A stretch of 64,000 bases of DNA from Variovorax sp. dw_308. GTDB lineage: Bacteria > Pseudomonadota > Gammaproteobacteria > Burkholderiales > Burkholderiaceae_C. Numbering within the stretch: position 1 is the first letter of the stretch; each line of letters begins with the position of its first letter. Shown one piece after another: positions 26,233-38,282 of the stretch. The notes beneath the pieces were generated by a model. The model was given only the letters and a program-made list of their open reading frames with translations, did no database searches and had not been told where the DNA came from. Location: NCBI RefSeq assembly GCF_019207085.1, contig NZ_JAATOM010000003.1, positions 124,001 through 188,000 of the forward strand. The letters are read 5' to 3'. Made by a program: the position numbers and the translations under genes.

Positions 26233-27039
26233 TCAGCCGAGGTCGCCGCCGCCGACGGGCAGCACGGTTCCGGTGATGTAGGAGGACTCGTCCGAAGCGA
26301 AGAACAGGATCGGGGCGACCTGCTCGTCGATGGTTCCGTAGCGGTGCATGAGGCTGGAATCGACCGTCTGGTCGACCACGCCCTGGTACCAGGTTGCTTC
26401 CTGCCGGCTGGGCTTCGCCTTCGCCTGATTGCGCGGCACGCGGCGCGGCGGTGCATCGGTGCCGCCGGGCGCCGTGGCATTGATCCGGATGCCGTTGTGC
26501 GTGTGCTCCATCGCCAGCGAGGCGGTCAGCGCATTGACGCCGCCCTTGGCTGCCGAGTACGGCACGCGGTGCACGCCGCGCGTGGCGATGGACGACACGT
26601 TGACGATGACGCCGCGCTTCTTCTTCACCATGAAAGGCAGCGCGGCGCGGCAGGACCACAGCGTCGGGAAGAGCGAACGCCGGATCTCGGCCTCGATCTG
26701 CGCCTCCTCGTAGTGCTCGTAGGGCTTGGCCCAGATCGTGCCGCCGACGTTGTTGATCAGCACGTCCACGCGCTTGAACTTCGCGAGGCACTCCGCGACC
26801 ATGGCTTGGGCACCTGCGAAGGTCTCGAGGTCGGCCTGGAAGCCGGAGGCGATGCCGCCGGCCTCCCCGATCTCCGCGACGACCTCGTTGACGATCTCGG
26901 CACGATCGACGGCCAGCACGGTGCCGCCTTCTGCGGCGACCTTCAGCGCAACGCCACGGCCGATGCCCTGGGCGGCACCCGTCACGATGACGACCTTGTT
27001 CGTGAAGCGTGTGCCGGTCATTTGATGAGCAGCGCTCAT
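26233..27039 (-). CDS. benD: 1,6-dihydroxycyclohexa-2,4-diene-1-carboxylate dehydrogenase
   Basis: A 268-residue short-chain dehydrogenase that oxidises benzoate cis-diol to catechol with loss of CO2. NAD-binding GAAQGIGRG, the NNVGG motif, and the catalytic Ser (VNVSSIATRG) and YSAAK pair are present. Words such as VGGTIWAKPYEHYEEAQIEAEI match BenD. The ATG at 27039 overlaps the benC stop as ATGA; an ATG at 27021 is an alternative. It is the last enzyme of the benABCD set. Confidence 0.93.
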   Translation of the reverse strand: MSAAHQMTGTRFTNKVVIVTGAAQGIGRGVALKVAAEGGTVLAVDRAEIVNEVVAEIGEAGGIASGFQADLETFAGAQAMVAECLAKFKRVDVLINNVGGTIWAKPYEHYEEAQIEAEIRRSLFPTLWSCRAALPFMVKKKRGVIVNVSSIATRGVHRVPYSAAKGGVNALTASLAMEHTHNGIRINATAPGGTDAPPRRVPRNQAKAKPSRQEATWYQGVVDQTVDSSLMHRYGTIDEQVAPILFFASDESSYITGTVLPVGGGDLG

Positions 27040-28052
27040 GCCGCCACCGCTTCGTTGGCCGACGAGAACTTCTCGAAGTGGAAGCTCTTCGGCGTGACGC
27101 CGACGCCCGACATCCACTTGCGCACGCCCTCGACCATCGGCGGCGGGCCGCAGACGTACACATCGACATTGCCGTCGTGCAGGTCGTCGCCCGAGAGGTG
27201 GTTGGTGACGTAGCCCTGCTTCGGATGTCCGCTCTCCGCGTCGACGACGCAGGTGAAGAATTCGAAATCCGGCAGGCTGGACTTCAGCGCCGACAGGGTC
27301 TCGAGTTCGACCAGGTCGTCGTTGGTGTTGACGCCGTAGGCCAGGCGGATCGGATGGTCCGTCGGGTTGTCCTTGAGCCACTGGAGCATCGACAGGAAGG
27401 GCGCCAGGCCGGTGCCGCCCGCGAGCATCAGGATGGGTCGCACTGCCGGCCGCAGGTAGAAGCTGCCGTAGGGGCCGGTGAACATCAGGAAGTCCTCGGG
27501 CTGCGCCTGCTTGCGCATGTAGGTGCTCATGAGGCCGTCGGGCACGTCGCGGATCAGGAAGGCCAGCTCGGAAGTGTTCGGCGCGGAGCTGAAGGAGTAC
27601 GAGCGCGTTTCCTTGCTGCCGGGCACCATGAGATTGACGTACTGCCCCGGCAGGAATGCCAGCGGCCGTTCCGATTGCAGCGCGAACGACACGGTGGTTG
27701 CCGAGTCGCGCTCGATCTTCGTGAGCTTGCCGCCGTGCGCGCCGACCTCCGTCTTGCACGCGGCCGACGAAGCCGGCACCCGCACCACGCAATCGGAGGT
27801 GGGCTTCATCTGGCAGGTCAGCACGTAGCCGTTCGCGGCTTCGTCGTCGGCGAGCGCATCCTCGATGTAGTCGCCCATCGTGAAGCTGCCGCTCTCGCAG
27901 TGGCATTTGCAGGTGCCGCAGGCGCCGTCGCGGCAGTCGAGCGGGATGTTGATCTTGGCGCGGTAGGCCGCGTCTGCAACCAGTTCGTTGGGCTCGCACG
28001 GGATGATGCGCGAGACGCCGTCCTCGAACTGCAGGGCGATGTTGTAGGTCAT
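27036..28052 (-). CDS. benC: Benzoate 1,2-dioxygenase reductase component
   Basis: A 338-residue protein that moves electrons from NADH to the oxygenase. The N-terminal plant-type ferredoxin has Cys ligands in CRDGACGTCKC and a fourth in YVLTCQ. The flavin domain has RSYSFSSAP, and the NAD domain has LAGGTGLAPFLSML. The ATG at 28052 follows AAGGAGA. It lies between benB and benD in one operon. Confidence 0.95.
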   Translation of the reverse strand: MTYNIALQFEDGVSRIIPCEPNELVADAAYRAKINIPLDCRDGACGTCKCHCESGSFTMGDYIEDALADDEAANGYVLTCQMKPTSDCVVRVPASSAACKTEVGAHGGKLTKIERDSATTVSFALQSERPLAFLPGQYVNLMVPGSKETRSYSFSSAPNTSELAFLIRDVPDGLMSTYMRKQAQPEDFLMFTGPYGSFYLRPAVRPILMLAGGTGLAPFLSMLQWLKDNPTDHPIRLAYGVNTNDDLVELETLSALKSSLPDFEFFTCVVDAESGHPKQGYVTNHLSGDDLHDGNVDVYVCGPPPMVEGVRKWMSGVGVTPKSFHFEKFSSANEAVAA

Positions 28053-28075
28053 GCTTTGTCTCCTTGTCTCGTGGA

Positions 28076-28561
28076 TCAGATGTGATAGATGTCGAGCAGG
28101 TGGTGGATGTAATCGTTCTTCAGGACGACGTACTTGCGCTTGATCAGCGGCTTGTCGCCACTCGTGTCGAGCGTGTATTGCGAGCTGCCGAAGTACACGT
28201 CGACGATGTCGTAGCGGAAGCTGTGCGTGGTCCAGTTGAAGGACACGACGCATTGCTGGTCGTCCTGCGACAGCACCTCCAGGTTGTTGATCGCGTGGCC
28301 GGTGCGCGTGTCGGGCATGGTGGCGCTTGAGCGCTCGGTCTGGATGCGGAACACGCGGTCTTCCAGCCCCTGCTTGTCGGGGTAGTAGATGAGCGAGACC
28401 TCGTTCTGCGGGTCGGTCGTGAGCTTGTCGTCGTCATCCCACGAGGGCATGAAGAACTCGGCGTCGTCCGCGTAGCAGGCGAGCCAGTCGGCCCAGCGGT
28501 GCTCGTCCAGGGCGCGGGCTTCCGAGTAGACGAAGGACTGGATGGCTTGGTAGTCGAGCAT
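28076..28561 (-). CDS. benB: Benzoate 1,2-dioxygenase, small (beta) subunit
   Basis: A 161-residue structural subunit of the ring-hydroxylating oxygenase. It has the beta-subunit pattern FVYSEARALDEHRWADWLAC and YADDAEFFMPSWDDDD, with RVFRIQTERSSATMPDTRT later. Its ATG shares one base with the benA stop (TGATG), so the alpha and beta subunits are translated in a coupled way. Confidence 0.95.
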   Translation of the reverse strand: MLDYQAIQSFVYSEARALDEHRWADWLACYADDAEFFMPSWDDDDKLTTDPQNEVSLIYYPDKQGLEDRVFRIQTERSSATMPDTRTGHAINNLEVLSQDDQQCVVSFNWTTHSFRYDIVDVYFGSSQYTLDTSGDKPLIKRKYVVLKNDYIHHLLDIYHI

Positions 28562-29934
28562 CACAGCGCCCCTTCCGATTCGGCAACCACGGCCTTCTTC
28601 ATGGTGTCGAGCCAGTACTCGTGCTGACCGATGTAGAGGCCCTCGTCCTCGGTCTTCACGCAGCTCAGGTCCGGCTTCAAGCCGATCAGCTCGGCCGTGG
28701 CGTCCGGGCCCTTGATCCAGTGCGTGGCACCGCGGCTCATGTCGTTCCACTTGACGGCCCGTGCGCCGTAGCCGTGCTGGCAGGAGCGGAACTCCTCCAG
28801 GTCGTCCGGCGTGGCCATGCCGGTGGCGTTGAAGAAGTCTTCGTACTGGCGCAGCCGGCGCGTGCGGGCTTCCTGCGCCTCGCCCTTCGGCGCGATGCAG
28901 TAGATCGTCACTTCGGTCTTGTCGACCGAGATCGGCCGCACGATGCGGATCTGCGAGCTGAACTGGTCCATCAGGTAGACGTTGGGGTACAGGCACAGGT
29001 TGCGGGACTTGCCAAGCATCCAGTCGGTGCGGGCCTCGCCGAACTTGCCGATCCACTCGTCGCGCTTCGAGTACAGCGGCCGGTCTTCCGGGTTCGACCA
29101 GTTGGTCCACAGAAGCAGGTGGCCATGCTTGAAGGTGTAGGAGCCGCCGCCCTGCTGCGCCCACTTGCCGGCATTCATGGCCTTGACGGTGTCGACCTTG
29201 CCGTCGACGCTGCGCCGGCTGGTGGTGGCCGCGTAGTTCCAGTGCACCGACGAGACGTGGTAGCCGTCCGCGCCGTTCTCCGCGCCGAGCTTCCAGTTGC
29301 CGTCGAAGGTATAGGTCGACGCGCCGCGCAGCACTTCCAGGCCTTCGGGTGACTGGTCGACGATCATGTCGATGATCTTGGCGGCCTCGCCCAGGTGCTC
29401 TTTCAGCGGCACCACATCGGGGTTGACGCTGCCGAACAGGAAGCCGCGGTAGTTCTCGAAGGCGCCGAGCTTCGCCAGGTCGTGGCTGCCTTCGCAATTG
29501 AAGCTGGACGGGTAGCCGGCTTCGGCGTTGTTGTCCTTGACCTTGAGCAGCTTGCCGGCGTTGTTGAAGGTCCAGCCATGGAACGGGCAGGTGAAGCTGG
29601 ACTTGTTGCCCTTTTTATGCCTGCACAGGATGGCGCCGCGATGGGTGCAGGTGTTGGCCAGCGCATTCAGCTTGCCGTCCTTGCTGCGTGTGATGACGAC
29701 CGGCTGGCGGCCGACGTACACGGTCAGGTAGTCGTTGACGTTGGCGATCTGGCTTTCATGCGCGAGGTAGACCCAGTTGCCTTCGAAGATGTGCTTCATC
29801 TCCAGGTCGAACAACTGCTCGTCGGTGAAGACCGAGCGGTCCAGGCGGTACTTGTGCGCGACCGGATCGTCCTCGAGCAAGGCGTCGAGCTTCGAGAGGT
29901 CTGGCGTGGACTTGACGGGGTAGATGGGGATCAT
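28561..29934 (-). CDS. benA: Benzoate 1,2-dioxygenase, large (alpha) subunit
   Basis: A 457-residue catalytic subunit that dihydroxylates benzoate. The Rieske centre is CTHRGAILC...CPFHGW and the mononuclear iron site is [14 protein letters not shown]. The ATG at 29934 follows GGAGA. The gene is 147 bases downstream of catA on the same strand. That gap shows no BenM-type ATAC-N7-GTAT site and no clear terminator, so benABCD may be read from the catB promoter as well as any promoter of its own. Confidence 0.95.
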   Translation of the reverse strand: MIPIYPVKSTPDLSKLDALLEDDPVAHKYRLDRSVFTDEQLFDLEMKHIFEGNWVYLAHESQIANVNDYLTVYVGRQPVVITRSKDGKLNALANTCTHRGAILCRHKKGNKSSFTCPFHGWTFNNAGKLLKVKDNNAEAGYPSSFNCEGSHDLAKLGAFENYRGFLFGSVNPDVVPLKEHLGEAAKIIDMIVDQSPEGLEVLRGASTYTFDGNWKLGAENGADGYHVSSVHWNYAATTSRRSVDGKVDTVKAMNAGKWAQQGGGSYTFKHGHLLLWTNWSNPEDRPLYSKRDEWIGKFGEARTDWMLGKSRNLCLYPNVYLMDQFSSQIRIVRPISVDKTEVTIYCIAPKGEAQEARTRRLRQYEDFFNATGMATPDDLEEFRSCQHGYGARAVKWNDMSRGATHWIKGPDATAELIGLKPDLSCVKTEDEGLYIGQHEYWLDTMKKAVVAESEGAL

Positions 29935-30081
29935 GTCGTGTCTCCGAAAAGGTTTGCGATTTGGCGATTTGCAGAAAGGAGGTCGTCGCAAAGCCGAAGC
30001 ACGCTGCTTCACCATCGACGATCGGGGGTTGGGGAGAGAGGCTCCTGGCCGGGCATGCCGGCGCAGGAGCAGTGGCTCAGG

Positions 30082-31002
30082 TCAGGCCAGGGCGCGCGCG
30101 ATCCGTGCTTGTGGATCGGCTTCGCTTTCGTCCACGGCAGGTTGCATGACGAAGTCGAAAGGCACGCGGGTGAACTGGGTCGTCACGCCGAGCGATTCGT
30201 AGCCCTTGGGCGAGGTGTTCCGCTCGAGCTTCAGGATCAGCCCGTCGCGCGTGGCAAAGGCGAAGTCGTCGTCGATGAAGCTGTCGCCCGGCACGTTGAC
30301 CTGTGTCGTCAGCGTGCGCAGGCCGGGTGCGACCACCAGGAAGTGGATGTGCGCCGGACGGTTGCCGTGGCGGCCGATGGCGCTGAACAGTTCGGAGGTC
30401 GGGCTGTTCGGCGGAATCGCGTAGCCCGGCGGCAGGAAGCTGCGGAAACGGTAGCGGCCCTGGGCATCGGTCTCGATCTTGCGGCGCAGCGCGTACTCGG
30501 CCTGGTCCGGATCGAAGTGCGAGTAGCGGCCCAGTTCATTGGCATGCCACACGTCGACGATGGCGCCGGCCACCGGCTTGCCGTTGACGTCGAGCACGCG
30601 GCCCTCCATCACCATGGTCTCGCCGCGTTGCTCGTCGCCTTCTTCGTCGACGCGCGTCTCGTACTTCGAGAGGGGGGCGCCGGCGATGTAGAGCGGTCCT
30701 TCGATGGCGCGCGGCGTGCCGGCATTGCGGCCGGCGCGTTCGTCGGCTTCGTCCAGGCGAATGTCGAGCAGGCGGTCGAAGCCCAGGCCCGCGGTGATGA
30801 GGCCGGCCTGGCCGCTCGAGGCGAGGCGCGAGAGCCAGTCGACACCGGCCCAGAACTCGTCGGGCTGGATGTCGAGGTCGTCGATGGCACGGAACAGGTC
30901 GCCGACGATGCGCGCGGTGATCTTCTGCACGCGCGGGTCGCCGTCGGGGCGGTTGGCGAACGTGACGCGTTCGAGCAGTTGGGTCTGGGTGAGTTCGTTC
31001 AT
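30082..31002 (-). CDS. catA: Catechol 1,2-dioxygenase
   Basis: A 306-residue intradiol dioxygenase that opens catechol to cis,cis-muconate. Features include LGRYSHFDPDQ, RYRFRSFLPPGY and the iron-binding RPAHIHF. The N-terminal helical dimer domain (TQTQLLERVTFANRPDGDPR) fits CatA. It is between catC and benA on the same strand. Confidence 0.95.
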   Translation of the reverse strand: MNELTQTQLLERVTFANRPDGDPRVQKITARIVGDLFRAIDDLDIQPDEFWAGVDWLSRLASSGQAGLITAGLGFDRLLDIRLDEADERAGRNAGTPRAIEGPLYIAGAPLSKYETRVDEEGDEQRGETMVMEGRVLDVNGKPVAGAIVDVWHANELGRYSHFDPDQAEYALRRKIETDAQGRYRFRSFLPPGYAIPPNSPTSELFSAIGRHGNRPAHIHFLVVAPGLRTLTTQVNVPGDSFIDDDFAFATRDGLILKLERNTSPKGYESLGVTTQFTRVPFDFVMQPAVDESEADPQARIARALA

Positions 31003-31051
31003 GGCGTTGTCTTCCTTGGGATCGTGGGGTGGAGGGGAAAAGTGGAATGGA

Positions 31052-31342
31052 TCAGCGGTCGTCTTCGCGGATGGACGAGCCGTGCCGGCACAGCGGCCGC
31101 ACGACGATGTCCATGTACGGGAACAGGGGCAGCGTCATCAGCGTGTCGTGCAGCGCCGCGTTGTCGGCGACGTCGAAGATGCTGACGTTGGCGTAGCGCC
31201 CGGCGATGCGCCAGAGGTGGCGCCAGACGCCGTCGCGTTGCAGGCCTTGCGCAATCTCCTTCTCGCGCGCCTTGAGCTGGTCGGCTTGCGCCGGCGCCAG
31301 GTCGTGCGGGAGATTGACGGTCATTTCGACGTGGAAAAGCAT
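31052..31342 (-). CDS. catC: Muconolactone delta-isomerase
   Basis: A 96-residue protein with the CatC pattern: MLFHVEMTVNLP at the start, GVWRHLWRIAGRYANVSIFD in the middle, and LPLFPYMDIVVRPL near the end. It converts muconolactone to 3-oxoadipate enol-lactone as a decamer. It follows catB by 13 bases. The genes for the next steps (pcaD, pcaIJ) are not in the window. Confidence 0.96.
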   Translation of the reverse strand: MLFHVEMTVNLPHDLAPAQADQLKAREKEIAQGLQRDGVWRHLWRIAGRYANVSIFDVADNAALHDTLMTLPLFPYMDIVVRPLCRHGSSIREDDR

Positions 31343-31355
31343 GGTCTTGGTCCTC

Positions 31356-32510
31356 TCAGGCGGTGGCTGCGACAGGCTGCGACGCGCGGTCGCGGCGGTA
31401 GAAGGCGAGCTTGTCGAGGTCGAGTTGCACGCCCAGGCCGGGCACTTGCGGAAGCTGCAGCTCGAAGTCGCGGTATTCGGGGCGCTGCACCACGATGTCG
31501 TCCTTCAGCAGCAAGGGGCCGAACAGCTCGGTGCCCCAGGCCAGCGTCGGGCAGGCGGCGAACACATGGGCCGCGGCGATGCTGCCGACGCTGCCTTCGA
31601 GCAGCGTGCCGCCGTAGATGCCCATGCCGCCCGCATCGGCGACGGCAGCGGCGCGCAGCGTGGGCCACAGGCCGCCGGCTTGCGAGATCTTCAGCGCGTA
31701 GACATCGGCCGCGGCATCCGCGGCCAGGTCGAAGGCATCGATGGCGTCGTGCACCGCTTCGTCCGCCATGATGGCCACGTCGAAGCGGGCCGCGAGCCGC
31801 TTCAGCGCCTGCCGGTTGCGGCGGGCCACGGGTTGCTCGATGAGGGCGACGCCGATGGCTTCGAGGGCGGCGATGCCGCGCACCGCCGTGGGTTCGTCCC
31901 AGGCCTGGTTCACGTCGACGGTGAGCATCACGTCGTCGCCAAGGCCGCGGCGGATCGCCTGCACATGGGCTATGTCTTCGGCCAGCGGATGGCTGCCGAT
32001 CTTCAGCTTGAAGACGTTGTGGCGGCGGGCTTCGATCAGGGCGAGGGCTTCGTCGACATCGCGTGTCGCGTCGCCGCTGGCGAGCGTCCACAGCACCGGC
32101 AGCGAATCGCGCATCGCACCGCCCAGCAGCGCATGCACCGGCAGGCCGAGGCGCTGGCCCTGCGCGTCGAGCAACGCGATCTCGACCGCCGACTTGGCAA
32201 ACGAATTGCCCTGCACCGAGGCCGACACACGCCGCATCGCCACGTTGACGCGGGTGGCGTCGGTGCCGATGAGCAGCGGCGCGATGTAGTTGTCGATCGC
32301 GCTCTTGATGCTCTCGGGGCTTTGGTCGCCGTAGGCCAGGCCGCCGATGGTGGTGGTCTCGCCGATGCCGGCGACGTCGTCGCTGCAGGCGATGCGAACG
32401 ATCACCAGCGTCTGGCGCATCATTGTCGTCATCGCCAGCTTGTGGGCGCGGATGGTCGGCAGGTCGACCAGGATGGCCTCGATGGAGTGGATGGTGGGGC
32501 TCGTGTTCAT
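31356..32510 (-). CDS. catB: Muconate cycloisomerase
   Basis: A 384-residue enolase-superfamily enzyme that turns cis,cis-muconate into muconolactone. Catalytic and metal residues are in FKLKIGSHPL, TVDVNQAWDE, LIEQPVARRN, MADEAVHD and LKISQAGGL. The ATG at 32510 lies 12 bases after AGGAGG; a GTG seven codons upstream overlaps that site and was rejected. It is the first gene of the catBCA-benABCDK series and is divergent from the LysR regulator. Confidence 0.95.
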   Translation of the reverse strand: MNTSPTIHSIEAILVDLPTIRAHKLAMTTMMRQTLVIVRIACSDDVAGIGETTTIGGLAYGDQSPESIKSAIDNYIAPLLIGTDATRVNVAMRRVSASVQGNSFAKSAVEIALLDAQGQRLGLPVHALLGGAMRDSLPVLWTLASGDATRDVDEALALIEARRHNVFKLKIGSHPLAEDIAHVQAIRRGLGDDVMLTVDVNQAWDEPTAVRGIAALEAIGVALIEQPVARRNRQALKRLAARFDVAIMADEAVHDAIDAFDLAADAAADVYALKISQAGGLWPTLRAAAVADAGGMGIYGGTLLEGSVGSIAAAHVFAACPTLAWGTELFGPLLLKDDIVVQRPEYRDFELQLPQVPGLGVQLDLDKLAFYRRDRASQPVAATA

Positions 32511-32567
32511 GGACTGAATGGTCCTCCTCACGCGCCCTGCGGTCCAATATCGATTGAGTCCGGCAAA

Positions 32568-32582
32568 ATACCTTTAAGGTAT
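32568..32582. promoter_or_regulatory. BenM/CatM-type operator (ATAC-N7-GTAT)
   Basis: ATAC (32568), seven bases and GTAT (32579) exactly match the consensus known for BenM and CatM of Acinetobacter, and also fit the T-N11-A rule of LysR-type regulators. It lies 58 bases from the catB start and 52 from the regulator start, so it can serve autoregulation and muconate-dependent activation of catB. A weaker, partly matching ATAT-N7-GTCC lies about two helical turns away (32548-32562). Confidence 0.75.
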
Positions 32583-32633
32583 ACAGGCATCGGGTTTTCA
32601 CTGACCCACACGAATCCGCAACAGGAGCCTCCC

Positions 32634-33587
32634 ATGCACATCGAATTGCGCCACCTGCGCTATTTCTGCGCGGTCGCGCGCGAGCTGAGCTTCAGCCGCG
32701 CGGCCGAGCAATTGCATATCGCGCAGCCGCCCCTGAGCCGCCAGATCCGGACGCTGGAGGAGGAACTCGGCGCCGAGTTGCTGGACCGCACGTCGCGCCC
32801 GCTGCGCCTCACGCCGGCCGGGCGCTTCTTCCAGATCCAGGCGCAACAGATGCTCGACCGCATGTCCGAGATCCAGACTGCGACGGTGCGCATCGCCGGC
32901 GGCCGGCGCACCTGGTACGCGATCGGCTTCGCGCCCTCGACGCTCTACGGCAAGCTGCCGGACGTGATCCGCCAGTTCCGCGAAGCGCAGCCGATGGTCG
33001 AGTTGAACCTCTACGAGATGACGACGGTGCAGCAGGTCGAGGCGCTCAAGGCCGGTCGCATCGACATGGGCTTCGGCCGGCTGAACTTCGACGACGACGA
33101 CGTGGTGGGCGAACTGGTGCGCGAGGAGACCGTGATGGTGGCGCTGTCCGTCAACCATCGCCTGGTCAAGCACAAGAAGATCACCCTTGCCAAGCTGGCG
33201 ACCGAGCCGCTGCTGCTGTACCCCTCGAAGCCACGGCCCAGCTATGCCGACCAGGTGCTGGAAATGTTCCAGTCTCGCGGGCTGAAGCCGGTGATCGCGC
33301 TGGAGTCGAACGAGGTGCAGACCGCCATCGGCCTCGTCGTCGCGGGCCTTGGCTACGCGCTGGTACCGCAATCGGTGCAGAACCTGCACCGCGAGGGCGT
33401 GCTCTACCTGCCGCTGGGCGACGAAGGGGTGACGACGCCGGTGATCATGAACCGCCGCCGCAACGACGAGTCCGAACTGACGACCTACCTGGCAGAGATG
33501 GTCCGGTCATTGCCGACATCGGTGCGCAGCCTGGCCCGGCGGGCCGAGGCCGGCATCAGTCCTTCAACGGCCCGCGCAACTGCTTGA
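32634..33587 (+). CDS. catR: LysR-type regulator of the CatR/BenM group
   Basis: A 317-residue LysR-type activator. The N-terminal helix-turn-helix is typical of the CatR/BenM/CatM group (MHIELRHLRYFCAVARELSF, HIAQPPLSRQIR). The effector domain begins near residue 90 and would sense muconate or benzoate. AGGAG lies upstream of the ATG at 32634. It is divergent from catB and is the only regulator seen near the cat and ben genes. Whether it should be called catR or benM cannot be settled here. Confidence 0.88.
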   Translation: MHIELRHLRYFCAVARELSFSRAAEQLHIAQPPLSRQIRTLEEELGAELLDRTSRPLRLTPAGRFFQIQAQQMLDRMSEIQTATVRIAGGRRTWYAIGFAPSTLYGKLPDVIRQFREAQPMVELNLYEMTTVQQVEALKAGRIDMGFGRLNFDDDDVVGELVREETVMVALSVNHRLVKHKKITLAKLATEPLLLYPSKPRPSYADQVLEMFQSRGLKPVIALESNEVQTAIGLVVAGLGYALVPQSVQNLHREGVLYLPLGDEGVTTPVIMNRRRNDESELTTYLAEMVRSLPTSVRSLARRAEAGISPSTARATA

Positions 33588-33963
33588 TCGCCGAGCGCTG
33601 GCTCTTGCCCTCCAGACGCCTCTGCTTCGAGCCATAGGTCGGCTTGGTGGCCCTGCGCACACGCGGCGCCACGGCCACGCTGTCGACCAGTTCCTGCAGT
33701 CTTGCCAGCGCATCGGCCCGGTTCATGTCCTGGCTGCGGTGCGTCTGCGCCTTGAGCACCAGCACCCCCTCCTGCGTGATGCGGCTGTCGCGCAGCGCGA
33801 GCAGCCGCTCCTTCACGCCTTCCGGCAGCGACGAAGCCGGGATGTCGAAGCGCAGGTGCACCGCGCTCGACACCTTGTTGACGTTCTGCCCGCCCGCGCC
33901 TTGCGCGCGGATGGCGCTGAACTCGACCTCGCGCTCGTCGACTTGCGCAGAGGCCAAGCTCAC
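33556..33963 (-). CDS. arfB: Peptidyl-tRNA hydrolase ArfB (ribosome rescue)
   Basis: A 135-residue class I release-factor-like protein that frees stalled ribosomes. The catalytic GGQ is in QGAGGQNVNKVSSAVHLRFD, and the basic C-terminal tail (RATKPTYGSKQRRLEGKSQR) enters the empty mRNA channel. The GTG start at 33963 lies just past the thiolase stop; a longer frame would run into that gene. Its 3' end overlaps the catR 3' end by 32 bases on the opposite strand. Confidence 0.93.
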   Translation of the reverse strand: MSLASAQVDEREVEFSAIRAQGAGGQNVNKVSSAVHLRFDIPASSLPEGVKERLLALRDSRITQEGVLVLKAQTHRSQDMNRADALARLQELVDSVAVAPRVRRATKPTYGSKQRRLEGKSQRSAIKQLRGPLKD

Positions 33964-33965
33964 GA

Positions 33966-35150
33966 TCAGACCCGCTCGAAGATCGCGGCGATGCCCTGGC
34001 CGCCGCCGATGCACATCGTCACCAGCGCATAGCGCCCGCCCGTGCGATGCAGCTCGGCGATCGCCTTCACCGTGATGATCGCGCCGGTCGCGCCGACCGG
34101 GTGGCCCAGCGAAATGCCCGAGCCGTTCGGGTTGACCTTGGCCGGATCGAAGCCCAGTTCCTGGATCACCGCGCAGGCCTGCGCCGCGAAGGCTTCATTC
34201 GACTCGATCACGTCGAGGTCCGAGACCTTCAGGCCGGTGCGCTCCAGCACCTTGCGCGTGGCCGGGACCGGGCCGATGCCCATGTACGCCGGCTCGACAC
34301 CCGCGTGCGCGTAGCCGACCAGCCGGGCCAGCGGCTTCAGTCCCAGCGCCTGCACGCGCGAACCCTCGGCCAGCACGATGGCGGCCGCGCCGTCGTTGAT
34401 GCCCGAGGCGTTGCCGGCGGTGACCAGGCCGTCCTTCTTGAACGCCGGCTTCATCTTGGCGAGCGTCTCAAGCGTGGTGTCGGCGCGCACATGCTCGTCG
34501 GTGTCGAACAGCACGACGCCCTTGCGGGTCTTCACCTCGACCGGGACGATCTGTTCCTTGAAGCGGCCCGCGGCAATGGCGGCGGCGGCGCGCTGCTGGC
34601 TCAGCACGGCCAGCGCATCCTGCTGGTCGCGCGTGATGCCGTGGCGCGCCGCGACGTTCTCTGCCGTGATGCCCATGTGCATCTTTTCCCACGGGTCGTG
34701 CAGGATACCGAGCATGTAGTCGACCAGCACCGCATCGCCCATGCGCGCGCCATAGCGGGCCGAGGTGTCGAAGTACGGGCCGCGGCTCATCGATTCCGAG
34801 CCGGCGCCGATCGCGACGTCGCAATCGCCCAGCGCGATGGCTTGCGCCGCCGACACGATGGCCTGCAGGCCCGAGCCGCAAAGGCGGTTGACGTTGAAGG
34901 CCGGCGTCTCGATGGGGCAGCCCGCATCGATGGCGGCCACGCGGCTGAGGTAGGCGTCCTTGACGTCGGTCGGGATGACGTTGCCCATCACCACGTGGCC
35001 GATGGCGTCCGCTGCCACGCCGCTGCGCTCGATGGCGGCCTTGACGGCAGTGGTGGCGAGCTGGGTGTTGGGAACGTCCTTCAGCGAACCGCCGAAGGTG
35101 CCGATGGCGGTGCGGGCGGTGCCGACCACGAAGATGTCGCGAGTGCTCAT
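33966..35150 (-). CDS. Acetyl-CoA C-acyltransferase (thiolase), BktB-like
   Basis: A 394-residue thiolase. The catalytic Cys is in NRLCGSGLQ, and the general-base His and second Cys are in SLGHPVGATG and MCIGGGQG. Overall it resembles BktB of Cupriavidus, which makes or cleaves 3-ketoacyl-CoA of four to five carbons. It could close the 3-oxoadipyl-CoA step of the adjacent pathway, but its sequence points to BktB rather than PcaF. The ORF starts at ATG 35150. Confidence 0.88.
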   Translation of the reverse strand: MSTRDIFVVGTARTAIGTFGGSLKDVPNTQLATTAVKAAIERSGVAADAIGHVVMGNVIPTDVKDAYLSRVAAIDAGCPIETPAFNVNRLCGSGLQAIVSAAQAIALGDCDVAIGAGSESMSRGPYFDTSARYGARMGDAVLVDYMLGILHDPWEKMHMGITAENVAARHGITRDQQDALAVLSQQRAAAAIAAGRFKEQIVPVEVKTRKGVVLFDTDEHVRADTTLETLAKMKPAFKKDGLVTAGNASGINDGAAAIVLAEGSRVQALGLKPLARLVGYAHAGVEPAYMGIGPVPATRKVLERTGLKVSDLDVIESNEAFAAQACAVIQELGFDPAKVNPNGSGISLGHPVGATGAIITVKAIAELHRTGGRYALVTMCIGGGQGIAAIFERV

Positions 35151-35300
35151 GAGAAAAGCTCCTGGTTATGAAAATCGGGTGAGGGAGACGCTGAAAGCCC
35201 CGCCGGGGACTTGTTCGACATCTACTTTCTCAGGCGGCGATTTTCGCAGGCGCCAGCAACGCGCAACCGGCCGCAGGTTTGCGCGTACCGTGAAGGAGGA

Positions 35301-35636
35301 TCAGCGGTTCGACGGCGTCTTCGGCATCACGTCGGTCACGTCGCCGGCCGCGCCGCGAACGATGCGCGCCGGTTGCTCCACCGACTCGCCGCGTGCCCGC
35401 GCATTCACCACGTCGGCGGCATTGGGCTCCGGCGGCTTCGTGGCCTGGCGGAAACGGTCGAAGCCGCTGCCCGGATTGAATCGCATCACCCACGGCCTCA
35501 CCGGCTTTCCGGTGATGCGGGCCCACACGTACCCCATGATCCACAGCGCGGCCAAAAACAGCACGGCCACGGCGAGGCTAGCGGCCAGCACCAGCCCCAT
35601 GCAAAACAGGATCACGCGCAGTAGAAAGGTCAGCAT
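35301..35636 (-). CDS. Hypothetical small membrane protein
   Basis: A protein of about 111 residues with an N-terminal hydrophobic stretch that could form one or two helices (FLLRVILFCMGLVLAASLAV...AALWIMGYVWA), followed by a polar tail rich in Pro and Arg. A GTG at 35642, directly after the clpB stop, is an alternative start. It probably sits on the clpB transcript. No family was recognised. Confidence 0.6.
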   Translation of the reverse strand: MLTFLLRVILFCMGLVLAASLAVAVLFLAALWIMGYVWARITGKPVRPWVMRFNPGSGFDRFRQATKPPEPNAADVVNARARGESVEQPARIVRGAAGDVTDVMPKTPSNR

Positions 35637-35642
35637 CGGCAC

Positions 35643-38264
<2,622 letters not shown>

Positions 38265-38282
38265 GGCTTGATTCCTGCATTC

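Noticed and set aside
29935..30081. The catA-benA gap searched for an operator of the BenM/CatM type
   Set aside because: No ATAC-N7-GTAT or near match was found, so no regulatory feature is claimed.
33966..35150. Calling the thiolase PcaF (3-oxoadipyl-CoA thiolase) because of the nearby catechol genes
   Set aside because: Its sequence is closer to BktB-type thiolases, and no pcaIJ or pcaD lies near it.
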